This document shows positions 25,259 to 34,231 of a DNA stretch of 64,000 nucleotides, piece after piece. The DNA comes from Pseudomonadota bacterium (GTDB taxonomy: Bacteria > SAR324 > XYD2-FULL-50-16 > JAHJRI01). The stretch is from contig JAKSDL010000075.1 of the NCBI GenBank assembly GCA_022360105.1, positions 6,259 through 70,258 of the forward strand, given 5' to 3'. The first letter of the stretch is position 1. Each line of letters begins with the position of its first letter. Made by a program: the position numbers and the translations under genes. The notes under the pieces were generated by a model. That model had not been told where the DNA came from and ran no database searches. It worked only from the letters and a program-made list of their open reading frames with translations.

Positions 25259-26641
25259 ATGAAATATATCAGTACACGGGGACAATCCGAACCAAGAACA
25301 TTTGTCGAAGCCGTAAAAGAGGGATTAGCCAGAGATGGAGGCTTGCTGGTTCCAGAGATTATACCTGACTTCTCCAATGATTTGGACCGATTATCGACTC
25401 TTTGCTATCAGGATCTTGCTGATGAAATCTTTAAACCGTTTATCGATGGTGAGATTCCATCTGACCGGGTAAGAAAACTGATTGCCAAAAGCTATTCAAC
25501 GTTTGGATCAGCGGAGATAACCCCTCTCATTTATCAGGGCAAACTGGCTATTTTGGAACTGTTTCACGGCCCCACCCTGGCATTTAAAGATATCGCCTTG
25601 CAGTTTCTTGGAAATCTGTTTGAAGAGATTTTAAAAAAGGACGGCGGCCGTTTGAACATCCTTGGCGCCACATCGGGAGATACGGGTAGTGCAGCCATTC
25701 ACGGAGTCAGAGGAAAAAGCAATATCCATATATTTATGATCCATCCCCAGGGCAAAGTAAGTCCTATTCAGGAAAAGCAGATGACAACGGTCCTTGATGC
25801 AAATGTCCACAATGTTGCAATAAAAGGTACCTTTGACGATGCCCAGAGAGCTGTTAAAGAAGTATTTAACGATTTGGATTTCAGGGACGCATATCAATTG
25901 GGAGCAGTCAATTCCATCAACTGGGCCCGGGTGATGGCACAAATTGTTTACTATTTTTATGCCGCTTTTATCTATAGGAAACGATTCGGAGTACAAAGCG
26001 TCTCCTTTTCAGTGCCGACGGGCAATTTCGGTGATATCTATGCTGGTTATCTGGCAAAGAAAATGGGACTGCCTATCGACCGGCTCATACTGGCAACCAA
26101 TGAAAACGATATTTTGTACAGAACCATTAAAACTGGTACATACAAGATAAGTGATGTTCACGCTACTCTAAGTCCTTCTATGGATATCCAGATAGCAAGC
26201 AACTTTGAACGCTTTGTTTTCGACATCTCAGGAAGAGACGGAAACATCATTCAATCAAAAATGAATGATCTCGCACAAAATGGGGAGTTTTCCTTATCTG
26301 AAGACGAGGCTCGGCAAACCCGTGAATACTTTCTGGAAGCGCGTGTGGATTCAGCAAAGACCCTTGCTACCATGAAAAAATACAAAGCATCAGGTATTGA
26401 ATTAGATCCGCATACGGCCGTTGGCGTCGCTGCAGCAGAAGACTCCGGAATAGAAAATGTAATCGCCCTTGCAACTGCCCATCCTGCCAAATTTGGCGAT
26501 GCTGTGAAAAAAGCGACCGGATCAAATCCGGAATTTCCAACCTCTTTGAAAGGTATTCTGGAAAAAGAAAGTCGTTGCCAAGTCGTGGAGAATGACTACA
26601 AGTTTGTGGAAGCGATTATTGAACAAACTCTGACCAGCTAA
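25259..26641 (+). CDS. thrC: Threonine synthase
   Basis: 460 residues. It converts O-phospho-homoserine to threonine with PLP. The opening YISTRGQ and GLARDGGLLVPE are typical of the longer ThrC class. The PLP Lys110 lies in FHGPTLAFKDIALQF, and the phosphate-binding loop in GATSGDTGSAAIHG. SVPTGNFGDIYAGY follows. No other threonine genes adjoin. It is convergent with truA across four bases. Confidence 0.95.
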   Translation: MKYISTRGQSEPRTFVEAVKEGLARDGGLLVPEIIPDFSNDLDRLSTLCYQDLADEIFKPFIDGEIPSDRVRKLIAKSYSTFGSAEITPLIYQGKLAILELFHGPTLAFKDIALQFLGNLFEEILKKDGGRLNILGATSGDTGSAAIHGVRGKSNIHIFMIHPQGKVSPIQEKQMTTVLDANVHNVAIKGTFDDAQRAVKEVFNDLDFRDAYQLGAVNSINWARVMAQIVYYFYAAFIYRKRFGVQSVSFSVPTGNFGDIYAGYLAKKMGLPIDRLILATNENDILYRTIKTGTYKISDVHATLSPSMDIQIASNFERFVFDISGRDGNIIQSKMNDLAQNGEFSLSEDEARQTREYFLEARVDSAKTLATMKKYKASGIELDPHTAVGVAAAEDSGIENVIALATAHPAKFGDAVKKATGSNPEFPTSLKGILEKESRCQVVENDYKFVEAIIEQTLTS

Positions 26642-26645
26642 TTTA

Positions 26646-27440
26646 CTAACTTGTTTGAGAGTCTTCCAACTCCCTGGTCTGAAACGGATCAGGGTCTAGA
26701 AATACCGTATCCAGAATAAGACCTTCGGGAGGTGCTGTCAGGCCGCTTACAGATCTGTCACCAGTTTCCAACGCTTGCTTGATGCAGTCTGCTTCAAGCT
26801 TAGCCTGGGCTATATCCAACAAAGTTCCAACCATTATGCGTACCATGTTTTTTAAAAAACCTGATCCTTCAAACGAAAATGTAATCAGGTCATAACCATC
26901 CTGTCGGATGGTGTCTACGCCGGTTTTTGTTATTGTTTTCACAGGATCTGGCTGCTGGCACCCTTTGCCTCTAAACGCTGAATAGTTGTGGGTTCCAACG
27001 AGATCATTTATGCAACCTTCAATTTTTGGCAGATCCAAGGGCTTTCTCTTCCACAGGCTTGTTTTTTGTTCAAATACCCTGCGAACAGGAGAGTTTATCA
27101 CCCGATAAATATACCGTTTACGCGTTGCTGCTTTTCTTACATTGAACTCTTCAGCCACTTCCACCATATCAATAACTGAAATATCCTTTGGAAGGAGGCT
27201 GTTCACGCCTTTAAACAATTTATCCAGAGCCATTTTTTCCGGAATAAACAGGGTTGCCACCTGCCCTTTTGCATGTACTCCGGCATCGGTCCGGCTGCTG
27301 GCATTTACCGTTATTTCAATTTGGCAGATTTGTCTGAAAACGTCCTGTATTATCTGTTGGACGGTAACTGCGTTTGGTTGAATTTGCCAACCACTATAGT
27401 TAGTACCGATATATTCAATTTTGATTAAAATTTTTTTCAC
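26646..27440 (-). CDS. truA: tRNA pseudouridine synthase A
   Basis: 264 residues. It forms pseudouridine at positions 38-40 of the tRNA anticodon stem. The catalytic Asp52 lies in SSRTDAGVHAKGQ. YSAFRGKGCQQ and FLKNMVRIMVGTLL are diagnostic of TruA. Downstream on the same strand is nothing before the convergent thrC. Upstream is trxA, separated by a stem-loop. Confidence 0.95.
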   Translation of the reverse strand: MKKILIKIEYIGTNYSGWQIQPNAVTVQQIIQDVFRQICQIEITVNASSRTDAGVHAKGQVATLFIPEKMALDKLFKGVNSLLPKDISVIDMVEVAEEFNVRKAATRKRYIYRVINSPVRRVFEQKTSLWKRKPLDLPKIEGCINDLVGTHNYSAFRGKGCQQPDPVKTITKTGVDTIRQDGYDLITFSFEGSGFLKNMVRIMVGTLLDIAQAKLEADCIKQALETGDRSVSGLTAPPEGLILDTVFLDPDPFQTRELEDSQTS

Positions 27441-27493
27441 TTATCAAGTAGAATAAGTCGGCTTGCTTTCAGGAAGGAATTATTGGATGGAAG

Positions 27494-27515
27494 GCCATCA
27501 GGAAGACCTGATGGC
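27494..27515. terminator. Stem-loop between trxA and truA
   Basis: GCCATCAGG (27494-27502) pairs perfectly with CCTGATGGC (27507-27515) around a 4-base loop. It follows the trxA stop on the minus strand. The downstream T-tract is weak, so it may be an attenuating or RNA-stabilising hairpin. Confidence 0.45.
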
Positions 27516-27534
27516 AAAATCATCTATCAGATGC

Positions 27535-27867
27535 TTAAGCAGCCAAAGCTTTTTGAACCATTTGCTTAATCTTGCCAGGATCTGCTCCAACAAATAGATC
27601 ATACTGCTCACCATCTTTAAACATAATCAGGGTTGGAATACTCCTTACTCCATATTTTGATGCATGCTCTTGATTTTTATCAACATCAAGTTTTGCCACT
27701 GTCAGCTTGCCTTGAAACTCTTCAGCGAGCTCGTCCAAAAATGGAGCGATCATTTTACATGGACCACACCATGCTGCCCAAAAATCTACCAGTACCGGGT
27801 TGCTGCTTTTAAGCACTTTTTCTTCGAATTCAGCATCACTGATATGCAATACGTTATCACTTGCCAT
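27535..27867 (-). CDS. trxA: Thioredoxin
   Basis: 110 residues. The redox motif is the canonical WCGPC (33-37) in FWAAWCGPCKMI, with cis-Pro in RSIPTLIMF. Cytoplasmic disulfide reductant. GAGG lies seven bases before the ATG. No thioredoxin reductase is nearby. Confidence 0.96.
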   Translation of the reverse strand: MASDNVLHISDAEFEEKVLKSSNPVLVDFWAAWCGPCKMIAPFLDELAEEFQGKLTVAKLDVDKNQEHASKYGVRSIPTLIMFKDGEQYDLFVGADPGKIKQMVQKALAA

Positions 27868-28123
27868 ACATGACCTCTTGTCAATTGGTTAACACGTCAC
27901 CTGTAATCTTGGATTACCGGTCAGTCCCCTCCTGCTTCGCTGTTCCTTGACATAGTCTTTGCAAACGCTGTTGAAGGCGAATTATCTAGATAAGACTGGA
28001 ATTTTGCATGAAGAATGGTCAATCCCTCTTTCTGATCAACAAAAAGATTTCAGATTGTTATCTACAGGTTATATCGATATGACCGATTTTTCAAGATAAG
28101 AACCTGTGCCGAACTGTTTTGTA

Positions 28124-28462
28124 TTACTGCTTTTTGCGTTTTTTGCATGATCCGTAAGAACCTTGCTCACAAATTGAACCATCAATCCACATCGCTCCAT
28201 TAAAATTCGCTCCTGCAAGTGAAGTGTCCTTTAATATCGCCCCATACAAAGTAGCGTTCTGGAAATTTGCCGATATCAGGTTAGATCCGGTGAAATCAGC
28301 ATTTGTAAGGTCCACTCCGGAGAAATTGGCTTTATATAGATCACAATTATGACAGATTTTTTTAATGAAAAACCGGGCATAATGCTTTTCATTATAACCA
28401 AAGCAGTTAACTAAATTTGCTGCAGCAAATAACAAAGTTATTAAAATAATTAACCGTTTCAT
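28124..28462 (-). CDS. Exported pentapeptide-repeat protein
   Basis: 112 residues from ATG 28462 (MKRLIILITLLFAAANLVNC), which has AAGGAA nine bases upstream; a longer frame from 28513 has no such support. The N terminus is a signal peptide; the Cys at the end of LVNC suggests a lipoprotein but Asn at -1 is unusual. Pentapeptide repeats A(N/D)(L/F)xx run from about 44 to 92 (ANFSG VDLTN ADFTG SNLIS ANFQN). Cys pairs flank the repeats. Role unknown; probably an envelope protein. Confidence 0.7.
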   Translation of the reverse strand: MKRLIILITLLFAAANLVNCFGYNEKHYARFFIKKICHNCDLYKANFSGVDLTNADFTGSNLISANFQNATLYGAILKDTSLAGANFNGAMWIDGSICEQGSYGSCKKRKKQ

Positions 28463-28710
28463 TTTTATTTTTTTCCTTAGAGCAGCGATTATGGGTTTTA
28501 GAATACTCTGCAAACCAATATGAAAGGCACAACTGGTACAAACATATTTTCCGGCAATGTAGGGTGGTAACTCAATGCTTGTAAATCGTATTTATTGACG
28601 GGCTATTATAATTTTTATATTCTATCAAGATGATGTTGCTAGTACATGTGCGAATGCCGTGCCTTACACATGGTTTTTTGTAAAGTAACAATAAATAGTA
28701 GGAATTGGAA

Positions 28711-29067
28711 ATGCCGATTTACGAGTATATTTGCGAAAATTGCGGAAATGAAATGGAGATCATTCAAAAAATCTCGGATGAACCATTAAAACATTGTCCA
28801 TCTTGCGAAAGCGATGGTCTGAAGAAGAAAACCTCTATGTCTGCCTTTCATTTAAAAGGTGGCGGTTGGTACAAAGATGGATACGGAGATAGTAACAATA
28901 AAAGTACATCCAACGGAACAGCTTCATCAGACAGTAACAACACAACAGATAAACCTGCAGCCAAAGATAAAAGTCAGGGTAAAAAGGACACCTCTGCAAA
29001 ATCAGATAAATCTGACTCAACAAAAGCTGCGTCGACTAGTACAGCCCCCAAATCAAAAGCCTCATAA
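28711..29067 (+). CDS. FmdB-family zinc ribbon protein
   Basis: 118 residues from ATG 28711, with AGGA upstream; a TTG at 28705 is in frame. The N-terminal MPIYEYICENCGNEME and HCPSCES give the CxxC...CxxC ribbon of FmdB. The C-terminal half is a low-complexity Ser/Thr/Lys/Asp tail. FmdB was named as a putative regulator of formamidase genes, but the family function is not established. A strong terminator follows. Confidence 0.85.
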   Translation: MPIYEYICENCGNEMEIIQKISDEPLKHCPSCESDGLKKKTSMSAFHLKGGGWYKDGYGDSNNKSTSNGTASSDSNNTTDKPAAKDKSQGKKDTSAKSDKSDSTKAASTSTAPKSKAS

Positions 29068-29069
29068 AA

Positions 29070-29099
29070 AAAAGCGACTCCTGATAGGAAGTCGCTTTT
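29070..29099. terminator. Intrinsic terminator
   Basis: AAAAGCGACT (29070-29079) pairs with AGTCGCTTTT (29090-29099), an A-flanked stem with T-run, directly after the FmdB stop. The A/T flanks make it work in both directions, so it also can serve the convergent clpA. Confidence 0.85.
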
Positions 29100-29138
29100 C
29101 TCACATTTATCTTTTGTAAACCAGTGTTAGCCGGATTG

Positions 29139-31406
29139 TTAAGCGGGTTTTATTGTGTGGACCAGTTCATCTTTCTTGGTGGAGATCTTTACCTGACCTC
29201 CCTTAATCAAGTCTCCGAACAATATTTCGTCTGAAAGTTTGTCTTTGATTTCTTTCTGTATCACTCTGGAAAGTGGACGGGCACCATACTCCTCGCTGTA
29301 ACCTTTCTTGGCAAGCCATGTTTTGGCACCTTCGGTCAACTGGAATGTGACTTTCTTGTTTTTTAGCTGTTCTTCCAATTCACGAATGAACTTATCCACG
29401 ATAAATTTCATGACCTTGATAGACAGTGAATTAAAGGTAACAGTGGCATCCAATCGGTTTCTGAACTCCGGCGGAAACAATTTTTCAACCGCATCTTTTT
29501 CCTTGTTCTGATTGGTAGCCCCGAATCCGATGGATTTCGCTCCTCTCTCGGCAGAACCCGCGTTGGATGTCATGATCAGAATAACATTCCGGAAATCAGC
29601 TTCCGATCCGTTGTTATCCGTCAGTGTTGCATGATCCATTATCTGCAGTAAAATATTGTAAATATCAGGATGTGCCTTTTCTATTTCATCCAGCAGTAGA
29701 ACGGTATGTGGGTGTTTGCGAATTGCTTCCGTTAGCAGCCCACCCTGTTCAAAACCAACGTAACCGGGAGGTGCTCCAATTAATCTCGATACCGAGTGCT
29801 TTTCCATATATTCACTCATATCGTAGCGCTCGAAGTTAATTCCCAGTAGATCGGCTATCTGCCTGCTTACTTCTGTTTTTCCTACGCCGGTCGGCCCGGT
29901 AAACAAAAAGGAGCCGATCGGTTTTTCCGGATGTCCCAGACCTGCCTTATTACGCTTGATGCTCGTGGAAATGTGCTCTATGGCTTCATCTTGACCAAAC
30001 ACACGCTTTTGGAGGTTGTTTTGCAGCAGTCTAAGAGTTTCTCCATCGGACTTTGCTGTTTGTTTGATTGGTATCCGTGCAATCTGAGAAACTACCTTTT
30101 CTACGTCAGGCACGCTAATGATGCTTTTCCGCTTTGATTGAGGCAACAACATACAAGCGGCACCGGCTTCGTCAACAACATCGATGGCTTTATCCGGCAA
30201 ATACCTGTCGTTAATGTATTTGGCCGACAATTCAGCTGCGCTTTTGATGGCTGAATTGGAGTAGCGCACTTTGTAGTGCTCTTCGTACTTTTCTTTTAAT
30301 CCTTTTAGTATTTTAACTGTTTCGGAAACGGTTGGCTCGTTAATGTCAATTTTCTGAAATCTGCGTGATAGGGCCCTGTCTTTTTCAAAAAAGTTTCTGT
30401 ACTCAGAATAAGTGGTTGCACCAATACACTTGATGTTTCCGGAAACCAGCGCCGGCTTCAGTATATTGGATGCGTCCATCGAACTGCCACTGGTTGAACC
30501 GGCACCGACGATGGTATGGATTTCATCAATAAACAGGATCGCATTTTCATGTTTGGATACTTCCGTGAGCACACCTTTGAGACGATGCTCAAAATCGCCA
30601 CGAAATTTGGTGCCTGCCAACAAAGCACCCATATCCAGATTGAAAATCTCGGCATCAGACAAAATATCAGGGATTTTGCCTGATTTGATTTTCAATGCCA
30701 GACCTTCAGATATGGCGGTTTTACCAACGCCAGGATCTCCAACAAATATCGGATTGTTTTTTCTTCGGCGACAAAGGACCTGCATGGTCCTTTCGAGAAC
30801 GTCTTCTCGACCGATAACGGGATCGATTTTTCCTTCTTCAGCCAATTCAGTAAGGTTGGATGTATAAGCTGAAAGAGCACTCTTCTTACCGGACTTGGAT
30901 TTGTCTCCAAGGTCCTTTCTTCGTTCTTCCTGTTCAGGGTCCTGGGGTTCTTCATCCCGGTAGCTGGATACTGTCCTCAGGATATCCAACCTGGTTATTC
31001 CCTGTGATTTAAGGAAATATACCGCGTGGGAATCCACTTCCTTAAACAAGGCAGCCAACACGTCTCCTCCGTCCGCCTCTTTTTTGCCGGAGCTTTGGAT
31101 GTGTGTCATCACCCTGTGCATCAACCTTTGGAAAGCCAACGTTTGGATGGGATCTTGGATAATGTTCTCGGGAAGGGGATCAATTTTTGAAGAAAGATAT
31201 TGATCCAGCAATGTTTTTAATTCGGTGACATTGCCACCACATTCTTCAATAATTTTGGAGGTTTTTGGATCGAACAGAATCGCGTAGAAGACATGCTCCA
31301 GGGTAACATATTCATGTCGCCTTTTCTGGGCATCTCGGACCGCAGATATCAGCGATATTTCCAGTTCTCTACTTAAAATTCTATCATCTCGATTCTTTTC
31401 GCTCAT
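29139..31406 (-). CDS. clpA: ATP-dependent Clp protease ATP-binding subunit ClpA
   Basis: 755 residues, the ClpA length. The Clp_N double repeat (1-150) binds ClpS. AAA1 has GDPGVGKTA and IHTIVGAGS, and AAA2 has GPTGVGKTE and LLDEIEKAHPDIYN. The ClpP-docking tripeptide is IGF (in KSIGFGAT). It unfolds substrates for ClpP, including N-degron proteins passed on by ClpS. The operon is mltB-clpS-clpA, with 6 bp between clpS and clpA. clpP is not in the window. Confidence 0.95.
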   Translation of the reverse strand: MSEKNRDDRILSRELEISLISAVRDAQKRRHEYVTLEHVFYAILFDPKTSKIIEECGGNVTELKTLLDQYLSSKIDPLPENIIQDPIQTLAFQRLMHRVMTHIQSSGKKEADGGDVLAALFKEVDSHAVYFLKSQGITRLDILRTVSSYRDEEPQDPEQEERRKDLGDKSKSGKKSALSAYTSNLTELAEEGKIDPVIGREDVLERTMQVLCRRRKNNPIFVGDPGVGKTAISEGLALKIKSGKIPDILSDAEIFNLDMGALLAGTKFRGDFEHRLKGVLTEVSKHENAILFIDEIHTIVGAGSTSGSSMDASNILKPALVSGNIKCIGATTYSEYRNFFEKDRALSRRFQKIDINEPTVSETVKILKGLKEKYEEHYKVRYSNSAIKSAAELSAKYINDRYLPDKAIDVVDEAGAACMLLPQSKRKSIISVPDVEKVVSQIARIPIKQTAKSDGETLRLLQNNLQKRVFGQDEAIEHISTSIKRNKAGLGHPEKPIGSFLFTGPTGVGKTEVSRQIADLLGINFERYDMSEYMEKHSVSRLIGAPPGYVGFEQGGLLTEAIRKHPHTVLLLDEIEKAHPDIYNILLQIMDHATLTDNNGSEADFRNVILIMTSNAGSAERGAKSIGFGATNQNKEKDAVEKLFPPEFRNRLDATVTFNSLSIKVMKFIVDKFIRELEEQLKNKKVTFQLTEGAKTWLAKKGYSEEYGARPLSRVIQKEIKDKLSDEILFGDLIKGGQVKISTKKDELVHTIKPA

Positions 31407-31412
31407 AATACT

Positions 31413-31730
31413 TTATTCCGCCTCCATGCTGGCATGTAAAGGATATTCGTTTTGTTCGGCCAGTTGGTGTACTTTAGCGACTTTGGTTTCAGCGATTTCG
31501 TAAGAATAAGTTCCGCAAATACCTTTGCCCGAATTATGTACGTTTAGCATTATTTGGGTTGCAGTTAATTCATCTTTTTTAAACACACTCATCAGAACAT
31601 GAACCACAAATTCCATTGGTGTGTAATCATCATTGTGAAGAATTACCTTGTATTGACGGGGTATTTCAAGCTTACTCTCGTCATCGGCAAAAGTCTGGTT
31701 CGAATTATCTATCGAATTATTATCAGACAT
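31413..31730 (-). CDS. clpS: ClpS adaptor protein
   Basis: 105 residues. The hallmark RQYKVILHNDDYTPMEFVVH and the GICGTYSYEIAETKV segment identify ClpS. The N-degron pocket residues of NDDYTPMEFV are conserved. An acidic flexible N terminus (1-20) precedes the core. It delivers N-end-rule substrates to ClpA, encoded immediately downstream. Confidence 0.95.
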   Translation of the reverse strand: MSDNNSIDNSNQTFADDESKLEIPRQYKVILHNDDYTPMEFVVHVLMSVFKKDELTATQIMLNVHNSGKGICGTYSYEIAETKVAKVHQLAEQNEYPLHASMEAE

Positions 31731-31751
31731 GATACTGCACGAATCATTGTA

Positions 31752-32714
31752 TTAAGACGTCGTTTCTTTGCCTCGACTAATATGACTTCGGTCTAACCTC
31801 GTCTGTTCCGATATCTTTGTCTTTGAGTTATGCGACGTTTTGATTTTTTTGGCTATGTTGAGCACCGTGTCAACATAGATTTTACTATTATTATATTTAT
31901 AGATTACCTCTTTATTAGATTCTCGGTAAAGACCTTTTTTCCAGCCATGGGCTTTAAGGTAATTCGCTGTAGAGTAGACTGCGTCCGGCATTAGAAAAAG
32001 ATTTACTGTGCCATTTTTGTCACTATCATAGCCCCATTTTAAATAACTGGAAGGCAAAAACTGAGGGATACCAAACGCTCCGGCAAAGCTGCCGCGAAAT
32101 CTAAATGGACTTTGATTGTTAGTCTTTGCGATCATAAGCAACGCGGAAAGCTCTTCATAAGCCCATTCAGCTTTTAGGGTCAATCTACTTAAGACATATG
32201 CCTGCTCTTCCGTAAGATTCTGCAAGCTTGCATACTCCCTGCTTTTGTTGGCATGTTCGACAATTATGGAAGAAAAAACTGAAATGACGGGAAATCTCCC
32301 CAATACATTTCCCAGCCCGGTTTCTACCAGCAGGATGGCAACCAGCACCTCTTTATCCACTTCAAACTGTTCACTGGCTTTTCTTAAAACAGTACGCCAT
32401 TTTCTGGAAAAGCGATCAGCCATTTTGAAGGAGTAGGCGCTGTAAAAATCTTCGTAATTACGCCGATTTTCCTTATTGTACACGTTTCGAGTAATAACAA
32501 TTGGATATTTTTGTAATCGCCTGTCGAAAAATATCCTATTTAGAATACCTTTCTCGAATCTGTCTGATACAAGCGATTTTACGAGAAATTCTCTTTCAGA
32601 CCGTGAAAACGGCTGAGAATCATCCGCAGCAAATAGTTCGACAGTCCCTGAGAGAAGTACGACCAACGCGGCCCCAAGAGTATAAACCGCCGAAAGGCTC
32701 TTTTTAGCAACCAC
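31752..32714 (-). CDS. mltB: Lytic murein transglycosylase, MltB/SLT_2 type
   Basis: 320 residues starting at a GTG with AGGA five bases upstream. A signal peptide is seen (VAKKSLSAVYTLGAALVVLL, cleavage near LFAAD). The SLT_2 domain has the catalytic Glu in LLVETGLGNVLG and GAFGIPQFLPSSYLKWG. It cleaves peptidoglycan glycan strands to 1,6-anhydro ends in the periplasm. There is no lipobox, so it is soluble or weakly membrane-held, unlike E. coli MltB. It precedes clpS by 21 bp. Confidence 0.88.
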   Translation of the reverse strand: MVAKKSLSAVYTLGAALVVLLSGTVELFAADDSQPFSRSEREFLVKSLVSDRFEKGILNRIFFDRRLQKYPIVITRNVYNKENRRNYEDFYSAYSFKMADRFSRKWRTVLRKASEQFEVDKEVLVAILLVETGLGNVLGRFPVISVFSSIIVEHANKSREYASLQNLTEEQAYVLSRLTLKAEWAYEELSALLMIAKTNNQSPFRFRGSFAGAFGIPQFLPSSYLKWGYDSDKNGTVNLFLMPDAVYSTANYLKAHGWKKGLYRESNKEVIYKYNNSKIYVDTVLNIAKKIKTSHNSKTKISEQTRLDRSHISRGKETTS

Positions 32715-33023
32715 TTTTATCCTAAACTTTTATTTAACTTCTTTGATTTCATCTTGACCACTAACCATCTATAACCTTCCCCTGTCTTCATTCACAAGTC
32801 ATTCCATATCTGGGTTATCATTTCGTTTCATGTACTATTTTATATGCTTTGAGCGTTAAGTACTCAGATCAAAGGGTTTTCCAAGGGATATTTAACGGAC
32901 ATCTTTAGTGGTTTTGGTGCTCAATGCATCGTCAAAAGCCCCTGGGTAATTATATCGAGACAAATGAGAGACAGTTCTGCACGGTAGTTACTTCTACAGC
33001 GGACAATCCGAAAAAACTCTTTG
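32715..33023. other. Intergenic region between mltB and the U32-like gene
   Basis: 309 bp of moderately AT-rich sequence upstream of mltB. I see no ORF, RNA or clear promoter beyond a TATAAA-like stretch near 32850 on the minus strand. Confidence 0.4.
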
Positions 33024-34166
33024 CTATGTTTTCAATTGCCGGCTATCCGAAATCTGAATGAAAGAACCGGTTACAACGTACTTGTGCCACTTGCAAAGAT
33101 AGGTTCCCGGCTTGATATCGTTTTGGTATTCAACGCCTTTTAAATCATGCAACACATCCAGTTTTGCAACGATGGTTTTTCCTTCCGGAGAGATAAATTT
33201 GACCTCTATTGGCAGATTTAATGAAACATCAAGGGTAATCAAACAATACTTGGGCTTCACCGCTTCGATAACCAGACCTTCCTTTTCTTCATTTTTTTCG
33301 GTCAAAAACTTGTTTTTAAGTCTGCTAAACAATTCGTGGGTAGGATTGTTTAGAAGGTATGCTTCGATTGATTTGTCTTTATTATAGGAAAGCGTCGCCT
33401 GTCGCCAACCCTGTTGAGAAACACATTCCGAAAATTCTTTGAGTTCATGTTCGTAAAGGTATTCAGATCTTAGATAGTTGATCCCTGCCTGGTGAAGCTT
33501 TTCTTCAATTGAAAATATGTTTACAGGTTTGTCGTAAAAAACGCTTGATCCTTTTGCTGTTGCAAAGATTGGATTCAGTTGGTTTGGCCGGTCATCACTC
33601 GCAATAGTGAATGCTTTGGATGATCCGTGATCCGAATCCAAACCCAGCAGAGACCTCCGGGAGTAAAATATGTTTACCGGACCTGCGGCAAGGATTTCCA
33701 CATCAACCCGCAGGGTAGGTGCAATTGTTGAGATCACATCCAGCGGCATCTGAAGGGAAAATATTACTTTTTTAAGTTTTTGTTTGTAGTGTTCTATCCA
33801 GTTTTTGACAGCATGTTTGTTCAGGCTGCCATGCTCCAGGGATAGTTCCAGATCCAAATCAGGATATATATCAATTAAAAGGCCACCAATTCCGGGATCA
33901 GAATATCGAATCGAATCAAGATGGTCTACAAAAGGTTCCAAAAGCGAAATGCTCTTGGCGAGCTCGTCATCCTTCACCAGGCAATCCCAGCTTAATACGC
34001 ATTTTTTGCCCATATCCTTTAAACTGAAGATGCTCTCTTTTAGCTCTTTGAGTTCCATGCCTCCGGATCGGCAGAATGGATCCGCTTGCAATAAAACATC
34101 GCTGACGGGCAAATTTCGCAGATGGGTTAGATGGGAGGCACAGCGAAGGTTAATTGTGTATTTCAT
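33024..34166 (-). CDS. Peptidase U32-like protein
   Basis: 380 residues, cytoplasmic by sequence. It is a divergent member of the collagenase-like U32 family: a TIM-barrel-like start with LPVSDVLLQADPF, LSWDCLVKDD, YPDLDLELSLEHGSLN and the near-signature VDVEILAAGPVNIFYSRRSLLG, compared with the usual E-V-F-x-H-G-x-L-C-x-S-Y-S-G-C. The key Cys and HG of that signature are missing. U32 relatives act in tRNA or rRNA hydroxylation (RlhA, TrhP) or ubiquinone synthesis (UbiU/V). Fe-S Cys clusters are not obvious. Assignment is to the superfamily only. Confidence 0.65.
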   Translation of the reverse strand: MKYTINLRCASHLTHLRNLPVSDVLLQADPFCRSGGMELKELKESIFSLKDMGKKCVLSWDCLVKDDELAKSISLLEPFVDHLDSIRYSDPGIGGLLIDIYPDLDLELSLEHGSLNKHAVKNWIEHYKQKLKKVIFSLQMPLDVISTIAPTLRVDVEILAAGPVNIFYSRRSLLGLDSDHGSSKAFTIASDDRPNQLNPIFATAKGSSVFYDKPVNIFSIEEKLHQAGINYLRSEYLYEHELKEFSECVSQQGWRQATLSYNKDKSIEAYLLNNPTHELFSRLKNKFLTEKNEEKEGLVIEAVKPKYCLITLDVSLNLPIEVKFISPEGKTIVAKLDVLHDLKGVEYQNDIKPGTYLCKWHKYVVTGSFIQISDSRQLKT

Positions 34167-34231
34167 TTGTTAGAAGAGATTTTGGGGAGAGAATGGGGAT
34201 AATAAACCGGAATTCAATGTGGCATAATTCA